Shown here: in pieces, positions 58,826 to 64,000 of the stretch
Numbering within the stretch: position 1 is the stretch's first letter
Layout of the letters: every line of letters starts with the position of its first letter
Source: UBA1020 sp964520495
GTDB taxonomy: Bacteria; Patescibacteriota; Saccharimonadia; Saccharimonadales; Saccharimonadaceae
DNA length: 64,000 nt
Reading direction: 5' to 3'
NCBI GenBank assembly: GCA_964520495.1
Contig: CAZFMZ010000001.1
Coordinates: 287,662-351,661, forward strand
The notes under the pieces: model-generated
The model's database searches: none
The model's input: only the letters and a program-made list of their open reading frames with translations
What the model was told of the DNA's origin: nothing
Made by a program: the position numbers and the translations under genes

Positions 58826-59281
58826 TCAAGAGGTGCGGCTCCCAAGATCGCGGTAGACGACATAGCCGAAGCCGGTACTCAACAGCGCGCTGAACAGGAA
58901 CGCCAGTATCCCACCAGGAATCAGCAGCGTGTCGCTAAACAGCGCCGCGTTGCCGGCATGGGCCGACGTAAGCGACGTAAACAGCCAGAACAGAACCACC
59001 CCAGTACCAAGCAGCAGGCTGAACCCTCTCATCAGACGGCTCAGCGGCATGCCGAGCAGATACGGCAAGGCGAGTAGCTCAGCAATGACAACCTTGGCCG
59101 CCAGGATATCTGTCAGTTGCTGATCATTGAATGGCATCAGGATGGCCAGTATCGAGGCGAACGATTCGTAGCCGAATAACTGCGCCAGGAGCATGAGTAT
59201 CAGTAAACCCGCCACCATCCTGGCAACGAACATCGTGCGTGCACTTCTGGCGGGGCCAAAACCTAGGTGGGCTTCTTGCAT
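58826..59281 (-). CDS. Four-helix membrane protein of unknown function
   Basis: A 151-aa protein with about four transmembrane segments (roughly 17-38, 50-75, 82-100, 115-140) and a short basic C-terminus. No family recognised; the length and topology resemble small DUF4345/DoxX-like membrane proteins, but no motif proves it. TATAAT (minus, 59288-59293) is 6 nt before ATG 59281; an upstream start at 59314 would place the promoter inside the gene. Confidence 0.65.
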   Translation of the reverse strand: MQEAHLGFGPARSARTMFVARMVAGLLILMLLAQLFGYESFASILAILMPFNDQQLTDILAAKVVIAELLALPYLLGMPLSRLMRGFSLLLGTGVVLFWLFTSLTSAHAGNAALFSDTLLIPGGILAFLFSALLSTGFGYVVYRDLGSRTS

Positions 59282-59448
59282 GTCCTCATTATACTCCTTG
59301 CCCTGCGCAGGCAATCGTTGTTATTTTCATTATTATGCTTGCGCTTTTAAAAGCCGGACTGTAAAGTGATGTTCAGCGACGTTACAAAAACAAAAACTCC
59401 AAAATATTGTGTGACTGTTCGCTCTACGACATCCACCACAACTCTAAA

Positions 59449-59475
59449 TCGCCCCGTTAGTCGGGGCGTTTTAGT
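59449..59475. terminator. Bidirectional terminator at the trmD stop
   Basis: CGCCCCG TTAG TCGGGGCG hairpin followed by TTTTAGTTT on the plus strand and ATTTAG on the minus strand; the trmD stop codon lies inside it. Confidence 0.75.
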
Positions 59476-60119
59476 TTCAGGCTGTTTTCGTGTCGCCATT
59501 TGGCAATTTCACCATGGTGGCCACTCAAAAGTACGTCGGGTACGCGCATGCCGCGGAACTCTTCCGGACGGGTGTACTGGGGAAATTCCAACGTTTCGCC
59601 GTCAGCGAAGCTTTCGATAGCCGCACTCGACTCACCACCCAGCACACCAGGCAGTAAGCGGACGATACTATCGACAATGGTCATAGCTGGTAGTTCTCCG
59701 CCCGTGAGGACGTACTCACCCACGCTGACCTGCTCGTCGACCACGCTGGTAATACGTTCATCATAGCCTTCATAGCGACCACAGATGAAGATATAGCCGT
59801 GGTCACTGTCGGCATGCGTCTGCGCGGCTGCTTGTGCCCAGCGCTCCCCACGTGGTGTCATCAGCAGTACCTTGGCAGCAGGATCGTTCGCCATGGCAGC
59901 ATCGACGGCCGCGAACAGGGGCTCAGGCTTGAGTAACATGCCATCACCACCGCCATATGGCGTGTCGTCTACGGTCCGGCGCGGACCAAGCCCGAATTCG
60001 CGCAGATCGATGGTCGTCAGTTCCACGATTTGGTCTTTTTGCGCCTTCCACATCATTGAGCTACCGAACACGCCGGTGAACATCTCGGGGAATAGAGTAA
60101 TGACTTGGAACTTTTTCAC
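59457..60119 (-). CDS. trmD: tRNA (guanine-N1)-methyltransferase
   Basis: A 220-aa TrmD that makes m1G37 in tRNAs. The knot region has FICGRYEGYDERITSVVDEQVSVGEYVLTGGELPAMTIVDSIVRLLPGVLG, and the N-terminus KFQVITLFPEMFTGVFGSSMM is typical. The gene lies in the rpsP-khpA-trmD neighbourhood, but a plus-strand small gene separates it from khpA, and rimM is absent. Confidence 0.95.
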   Translation of the reverse strand: MKKFQVITLFPEMFTGVFGSSMMWKAQKDQIVELTTIDLREFGLGPRRTVDDTPYGGGDGMLLKPEPLFAAVDAAMANDPAAKVLLMTPRGERWAQAAAQTHADSDHGYIFICGRYEGYDERITSVVDEQVSVGEYVLTGGELPAMTIVDSIVRLLPGVLGGESSAAIESFADGETLEFPQYTRPEEFRGMRVPDVLLSGHHGEIAKWRHENSLKLKRPD

Positions 60120-60190
60120 TATAAGATTTTCTCATCCATCTCTGTTTTCGTCCAGTCCGGGTAGTTGACGCTTATGGTAAAATGAAGGCA

Positions 60191-60487
60191 ATGGAGTTCG
60201 AAGACAGCCCTGCTATCACCGAGCGTGACCGCGCCCAGGCGGAGTCACGTCGTGTCAATCTGCAGCCGATTCACGGTGACGTGCAGCTGAAGGAAATGCC
60301 ACAATATTCTGTGCGCAGCCAGCAGCAAGGCCAGGGTCGTTCGTTCGAATTTGAATCGGAGACAACCGCCGCAGCCGCGCAGGCCACCATGGCAGGCGGC
60401 GAACGACATCACGTGGCATTGATTATCGCCGGCGTCGTTTGTGCCGTGTTCATTGCCAGCATCATCCTCATACAACTGACCCGCTAA
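60191..60487 (+). CDS. Small tail-anchored-like membrane protein
   Basis: A 98-aa protein: a polar, Gln/Glu/Ser-rich N-terminal part and one C-terminal transmembrane helix (about 74-96, ALIIAGVVCAVFIASIILIQ). No family recognised. A TAAAAT hexamer at 60178-60183 ends 7 nt before ATG 60191; the ATG at 60182 overlaps it, so 60191 is preferred. It interrupts the usual rpsP-khpA-trmD order. Confidence 0.6.
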   Translation: MEFEDSPAITERDRAQAESRRVNLQPIHGDVQLKEMPQYSVRSQQQGQGRSFEFESETTAAAAQATMAGGERHHVALIIAGVVCAVFIASIILIQLTR

Positions 60488-60526
60488 GCGACCCGGCACT
60501 TCCAATCCAACCTATGACCGACAAAC

Positions 60527-60556
60527 AAAAATAGCCCTATCAAAAAGGCTATTTTT
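60527..60556 (+). terminator. Intrinsic terminator after the 60191 gene
   Basis: AAAAATAGCC and GGCTATTTTT arms with a 10-nt loop and a T-run: a canonical terminator. Confidence 0.85.
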
Positions 60557-60669
60557 ATACATATAAGGCTCTCAACTCTTATAAAAGTTGCTCGCATAGA
60601 GCTTTTCACACGGATACCGGTCTCGCAGTCCGTCACCGTTCTCGCAGTTCATGTTTGAACTGTTTATGA

Positions 60670-61065
60670 TTATATATCAAGGTCGTCGAGCTCAGCAAGC
60701 TCTTTCCGTGTGTTTTTTGCCAGGTCGGACTGTTCGTTTTCCACAGCCTCATCTGATGAGTTGTTCACAGCCTCGCCCGATTCATTATCCGATGAGCTGG
60801 TATAGTTTTCACGGTCCTCGTCATTGTTGACGATCTTCAGGTTGTAGCGGGCGTCGTTCTTGGTACCGAGGGCACGCAGCAGTGTCCGCAGACTCTGCGC
60901 CGTCATGCCACGTTTCCCGATGACGCGACCTAGGTCGTCCGGGTTTACGGTGAGGGTCAGGAGCACGCCTTTCTCATCGATGATGCGGTCGAGGACGACA
61001 TCATCAGGGTTACTTACCAAAGACTTTACGATATACTCTACGAACTGTTGGTCGATTGTTGCCAT
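60670..61065 (-). CDS. khpA: KH-domain RNA-binding protein KhpA (YlqC-like) with acidic tail
   Basis: A 131-aa protein. Residues 1-75 form the KH domain: FVEYIVKSLVSNPDDVVLD and the GxxG loop in RVIGKRGMTAQSLRTLLRA. A long acidic, Asn/Ser/Glu-rich C-terminal tail (about 85-131) is unusual, since KhpA is normally about 75-80 aa. It binds RNA, with roles reported in cell-division and small-RNA control in Gram-positives. A GAGGGGGAG site supports ATG 61065. Downstream of rpsP in the usual order. Confidence 0.88.
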   Translation of the reverse strand: MATIDQQFVEYIVKSLVSNPDDVVLDRIIDEKGVLLTLTVNPDDLGRVIGKRGMTAQSLRTLLRALGTKNDARYNLKIVNNDEDRENYTSSSDNESGEAVNNSSDEAVENEQSDLAKNTRKELAELDDLDI

Positions 61066-61199
61066 ATGTCTCCCCCTCGGATATTCAGTCACACTACGGT
61101 TATGTATGGTACGTACCTTCATTATACCACGCAGGTCAGCCTGAAAATACAATCACCCCCGGCACATGCCAGGGGTGAAATGAAGATGCGGGCGCGAAT

Positions 61200-61565
61200 C
61201 TAGGCTTCGGCTTCAACCGGAGCAGCTTCTTCAGCGACAGGTTCCTGCTTCGGCTGGTTCTTGCGCAGCTTTTCAGCATGACGGATAGACTTCTGCTTGT
61301 CAGAAGCTGGTTGCTTGACCCAGTTTGGCAGTTTGACGCCGGCGTCTTTGAGCAGCTTGACGACACGAGGTGTTGGCTGAGCGCCGTTGTCGAGATACTT
61401 CTGCGCGGCTTCGACCTGAACGGTCGCTTCTTTGGTGTGCGGGTTGTAGCTACCGACGTAGCTGACGACGCGACCACTCGATGGGTGGCGCTGCGATTCC
61501 TGGACAGCCAGGCGGTAGACAGGGTAGCCTTTACGGCCCAGTCGTTGCAAGCGGATTGCGAGCAT
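61200..61565 (-). CDS. rpsP: 30S ribosomal protein S16
   Basis: A 121-aa S16 with LAIRLQRLGRKGYPVYRLAVQESQRHPSSGRVVSYVGSYNPHTKE and ALQ-type DNGAQPTPRVVKLLKDAGV. The C-terminal extension is Lys/Gln/Glu/Ala-rich (about 85-121), beyond the usual ~80-90 aa. It heads the rpsP-khpA pair. Confidence 0.95.
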   Translation of the reverse strand: MLAIRLQRLGRKGYPVYRLAVQESQRHPSSGRVVSYVGSYNPHTKEATVQVEAAQKYLDNGAQPTPRVVKLLKDAGVKLPNWVKQPASDKQKSIRHAEKLRKNQPKQEPVAEEAAPVEAEA

Positions 61566-61643
61566 AAATATTAAAACTTCCTTTAAAACTTATTCGGTTG
61601 GTATTTCTACTTCGACTAATTTTACTCTATATATGAGCTTTCG

Positions 61644-62372
61644 TCAATCTGTTTTAGGGGTGCCACGTTCTGTTTCGTAGCGTTGGAGCGCAGCGCGAGC
61701 CGCCTTTTGCTGGGCCATCTGCTTTGAGTGACCGCTCCCCTTGCCCATCAGCTTGCCGCCGACATAGACGCCGAGCGTGAAAATCTTGTCATGATCGGGG
61801 CCGGTTTCTTCCAGTACTCGGTATTGCGGCGTGGCGGAATCGAGCCGCTGAGAGACTTCCTGTAAATGCGATTTTGGATCGCGCCAGCTGCCCTCTTCGA
61901 GGATGGCATCCAGCTTGGCCGTGATGTGCTTCTTAATGAACGCCTCGGCGTCTTGATAACCACGCTCCAGATAGATTGCACCAATGACAGCTTCGAAGGC
62001 GTTCGCCAGGATGGCCTGACGAGCCCGTTCGCTGCCTTGTTTCTCGCCGCGGCTCATGCGCAGTAGCGGTTCATAACCTAAGCGTTCACCCGCCTCGCCG
62101 ATACTTTCCGTCCGTACCAAGGCTGCGCGCCAGCTGGTCAGGGTACCCTCCGGTTCATCATAGGTATTGTAGAGGTAGTCAGTGACCGCCAGTTCCAGTA
62201 CCGCATCGCCAAGGAATTCCAGCCGTTCATTGTGCTGGCTGACACTTTTCTTATGCTCGTTCACGTAGCTACGGTGTGTCAGGGCGGTTACCAGCAGTTC
62301 GATATTAGTAAACTCATACCCTAAGGTCGTACGGGCGAATTCCTGGTAGGGGGCGGTGGACATCCCACTCAT
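61644..62372 (-). CDS. rnc: Ribonuclease III
   Basis: A 242-aa double-strand-specific RNase. The catalytic signature NERLEFLGDAVLELAVTDYLY is at about 43-63, with the second acidic site in ILANAFEAVIGAIYLERGY. The dsRNA-binding domain (about 165-235) ends in SGHSKQMAQQKAARAALQRY. It follows the Nudix gene by 4 nt in a nusB-nudix-rnc operon. Confidence 0.96.
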   Translation of the reverse strand: MSGMSTAPYQEFARTTLGYEFTNIELLVTALTHRSYVNEHKKSVSQHNERLEFLGDAVLELAVTDYLYNTYDEPEGTLTSWRAALVRTESIGEAGERLGYEPLLRMSRGEKQGSERARQAILANAFEAVIGAIYLERGYQDAEAFIKKHITAKLDAILEEGSWRDPKSHLQEVSQRLDSATPQYRVLEETGPDHDKIFTLGVYVGGKLMGKGSGHSKQMAQQKAARAALQRYETERGTPKTD

Positions 62373-62376
62373 GATC

Positions 62377-62874
62377 TTACAGATTCTCCTGTCGTATTCG
62401 TTTCATGGCTAGCAGCATCAGCTTGCCGATGTCTTCGTATTCAATGGCGTCCAGGGCATCCTGGAACGGAAACCACTTGATACCGTTCATCCATTCTTCC
62501 TTCTTGATAGCGTTGGTGTCACCCTTGGCTTTGACCAGGTAGATCTGGGTAGTCATCAGCACGAGCTTGTCGACCCGACGATAACGGAAGTGAATCTTCC
62601 CGAGCCAGCCGAGCATGTCGACATTGGTCAGGCCGGCTTCTTCGCCGATTTCTCGACGGGCCGTCGCTTGGGCGTTCTCGCCTTCTTCGATATGGCCTTT
62701 CGGAATCGTCCAGCGATCCTTGGCGTCCTGAATCAGCAGTATCTCGACGCCGCCCTTTTCGTTACGGCGAAACACAATACCGCCCGCGGTTGGTTCGCGT
62801 ACGATTTCCTGAATTGAGGGCTTCTTGCCCCTGTTGAAGTATTTCTTGAATTTATCAAGCTGCCGCGGCTGCAT
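62377..62874 (-). CDS. Nudix hydrolase (Ap4A-hydrolase-like)
   Basis: A 165-aa Nudix protein with an intact box GHIEEGENAQATARREIGEEAGL (about 73-95) after PTAGGIVFRR and RWTIPK. That order resembles diadenosine polyphosphate or mutator-type Nudix enzymes; the exact substrate is open. It begins 20 nt inside nusB. The longer open frame upstream lies within nusB and is not credible. Confidence 0.88.
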   Translation of the reverse strand: MQPRQLDKFKKYFNRGKKPSIQEIVREPTAGGIVFRRNEKGGVEILLIQDAKDRWTIPKGHIEEGENAQATARREIGEEAGLTNVDMLGWLGKIHFRYRRVDKLVLMTTQIYLVKAKGDTNAIKKEEWMNGIKWFPFQDALDAIEYEDIGKLMLLAMKRIRQENL

Positions 62875-63313
62875 CGCTTTGGTCCTCCACAAGCGTTCGG
62901 AAGGCAGTACCAAGTACGCCATTGATGAACTTGCTCGAGTTATCGGAGCCAAACGCTTTGGCAAGTTCGACCGCTTCGTTGATAACCACTTTCGGTGGTA
63001 CCGTCTCTTGGCGGTGGAGAAGCTCGAACAGCCCGATCCGAAGGACGTTGCGGTCGATGCGCGCGATCTGGTCAAGAGGCCAGCCGGGCGCCATCGGTTG
63101 CAAGCGCTCGTCAAGGTCGGCCTGGTGCTCCAGGACGCCTTCGACCAGGCTGGAGACAAACTCCTTGTCTTCGATGGCCTCATCGTAACGTTCGATGTTG
63201 CGGGCCAAGACGGCCTGCAGGTCGAGTTGCGAATCTTCGGCCTGGGAACGGAACTCGTACTCGTACAGGGTCTGCAGAGCTACGATTCGTCCGAGGTGTC
63301 GGTTTGATGCCAT
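62855..63313 (-). CDS. nusB: Transcription antitermination protein NusB
   Basis: A 152-aa all-helical NusB that joins NusE (S10) on boxA RNA during rRNA transcription. Patterns: RHLGRIVALQTLYEYEFRSQ at the N-terminus and IARIDRNVLRIGLFELLHRQETVPPKVVINEAVELAKAFGSDNSSKFINGVLG towards the end. First in the nusB-nudix-rnc operon; downstream of rpmF. Confidence 0.94.
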   Translation of the reverse strand: MASNRHLGRIVALQTLYEYEFRSQAEDSQLDLQAVLARNIERYDEAIEDKEFVSSLVEGVLEHQADLDERLQPMAPGWPLDQIARIDRNVLRIGLFELLHRQETVPPKVVINEAVELAKAFGSDNSSKFINGVLGTAFRTLVEDQSDAAAAA

Positions 63314-63369
63314 ATCAGCGTTTGATTCTTTCTGGTTATGTTAAGTATACCACCCGTGTAAGGCAGCTA

Positions 63370-63519
63370 CTAGTTGCTGGTCTTCTTGCCAGTTTCGCGC
63401 TTGGTGGTGTGCACCTTTACTGGTGACTTGGCGTTCACCATGCGGGCAAGTTTGAGGCGCAGGTGGCTGCGGCGGAGTCCGGTCTTGCGCGGACTCGTCT
63501 GTTTCTTTGGCTGTGCCAT
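63370..63519 (-). CDS. rpmF: 50S ribosomal protein L32
   Basis: A 49-aa basic protein starting MAQPKKQTSPRKTGLRRSHL, matching the L32 pattern 'MA.PK.K.S..R...RR.H'. The zinc-binding cysteines of the C+ form are absent (C- form). An AGGAG site lies 9 nt before the ATG, and the promoter is at 63561-63589. A longer overlapping frame (63341-63613) is only a shadow of this gene. Confidence 0.85.
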   Translation of the reverse strand: MAQPKKQTSPRKTGLRRSHLRLKLARMVNAKSPVKVHTTKRETGKKTSN

Positions 63520-63560
63520 GGTAATGTTCTCCTATCTCGGTTGACGTAAACTTAGGAAGT

Positions 63561-63589
63561 ATTATACCGTAAAGCGTCCCCCTTCTCAA
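63561..63589 (-). promoter_or_regulatory. Promoter of rpmF
   Basis: On the minus strand TTGAGA (63589-63584) and TATAAT (63566-63561) are separated by 17 bp, close to the sigma-70 consensus. The leader is about 35 nt. Confidence 0.75.
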
Positions 63590-63635
63590 GAGAAAATTGA
63601 CAAATCTAAGCATTAGTGATATTATAAAAAGATAG

Positions 63636-63669
63636 GCTTGTCGTACCGTTTCGCGGTTTACACGACAAG
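63636..63669 (-). terminator. Intrinsic terminator of leuS, overlapping its stop codon
   Basis: Stem CTTGTCGT / ACGACAAG with an inner ACCG/CGGT pairing. The TAA of leuS is inside the stem, and TTTTTA follows shortly after on the minus strand. Confidence 0.75.
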
Positions 63670-64000
63670 ATTGACCAGCCGGCCAGGTACGTAAATTACC
63701 TTAGTTGGCTGTTTGTCTGCCACGAACCGTCTGACGTTCTCATCGCGAAGGGCGGCATCGGTCGCCGTCGCTTCGTCGGCCGTCTTGCTCAATTCAAGCT
63801 TGGCCCGCACTTTGCCGTTCACCTGCACTACCACGGTCACGGTATCTTCGATCAGCTGCGTTTCATCCCATTCCGGCCAGGCAGCGGTATCGAGCGAGCC
63901 GTCATGACCTAGCTGCTGCCACAGTTCGGCGGCGACATGTGGCGCGACCGGTGCCATCAGCTGAGCCAAGGTCTCAAGTGCCCGCTGCCACGTTTCATCG
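63658..64000 (-). CDS. leuS: Leucine--tRNA ligase, C-terminal part (continues past window edge)
   Basis: The last ~114 residues of LeuRS, frame open to the window edge at 64000. ETLAQLMAPVAPHVAAELWQQLGHDGSL is the anticodon-binding helix region, and VTVVVQVNGKVRAKLEL...KVIYVPGRLVNLVV is the typical C-terminal domain of bacterial LeuRS. Confidence 0.93.
   Translation of the reverse strand, partial: DETWQRALETLAQLMAPVAPHVAAELWQQLGHDGSLDTAAWPEWDETQLIEDTVTVVVQVNGKVRAKLELSKTADEATATDAALRDENVRRFVADKQPTKVIYVPGRLVNLVV

Noticed and set aside
62377..63183. 268-aa Nudix fusion protein
   Set aside because: The first 103 residues are an out-of-frame reading of nusB; the Nudix domain starts at 62874.
63341..63613. 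90-aa frame over the L32 region
   Set aside because: It is a shadow frame; the 49-aa rpmF in another frame has a family match, ribosome-binding site and promoter.
1..64000. UGA recoding as in some CPR lineages (Gracilibacteria/Absconditabacteria)
   Set aside because: Full-length housekeeping genes end normally at TGA (for example the gene at 10177) and no in-frame TGA interrupts conserved domains.

Overview
The window reads as a stretch of a Patescibacteria/CPR chromosome, most likely Candidatus Saccharibacteria (TM7). This is inferred from gene content and style. There are type IV pilus parts with near-identical pilin N-termini, a compact gene set with short intergenic gaps, a split transketolase beside rpe, rpiB and a class II aldolase, no amino-acid or nucleotide biosynthesis genes in 64 kb, a short RelA/SpoT, and an L32 without zinc cysteines. 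The standard code is used, and coding DNA is moderately GC-rich outside one clearly AT-rich island.

Layout. 0-7.7 kb: end of a malic enzyme gene, a PilB/GspE ATPase, a TrmH-type methyltransferase, a pilin, dnaE and a run of small membrane/stress proteins. 7.8-14.3 kb: galU, a gatC-gatA-X-gatB operon with an unknown membrane gene X inside, and uvrB. 14.3-22 kb: a LOG-family gene, two PfkB kinases (one with a large unknown N-terminal domain), and a tightly coupled rpiB-rpe-tktN-tktC-fba operon for the non-oxidative pentose phosphate route. 22-33.4 kb: an orphan small gene with a strong hairpin, gap, relA/spoT, a Nudix hydrolase, ppa, lipid-type phosphodiesterases, trxB, a membrane FKBP and pheST. 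33.4-44.1 kb: aquaporin, rmuC, PAP2 phosphatase, VIT-like protein, lipid kinase, metK with a SAM riboswitch-like leader, a DNA glycosylase, FKBP, yaaA, an FMN reductase, an Erm/KsgA-type methylase and pcm.

44.1-58.8 kb is the accessory part. It holds an AT-rich module (KAP-type membrane NTPase plus a 68-aa partner), a GC-rich small-gene cassette, a wHTH-degenerate Nudix protein, an aldo/keto reductase, a methyltransferase, a second pilin, Hsp20 under a CIRCE operator, an alpha-glucan phosphorylase, and a secreted CHAP-domain protein with an exact 291-bp tandem duplication. It ends in tRNA-Gln. Fragments of a tRNA-Gln 3' end and a 27-nt imperfect direct repeat lie at or near edges of this part, which suggests past integrations. 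58.8-64 kb returns to housekeeping: trmD, khpA, rpsP, rnc, a Nudix hydrolase, nusB, rpmF (49 aa) and the 3' end of leuS.

A striking window-wide regularity is that many first genes of transcription units have a TATAAT/TATACT-like hexamer 6-8 nt before the start codon. This predicts leaderless mRNAs, while internal operon genes and a minority of leading genes carry Shine-Dalgarno sequences. No rRNA, CRISPR array, transposase or integrase gene was seen.
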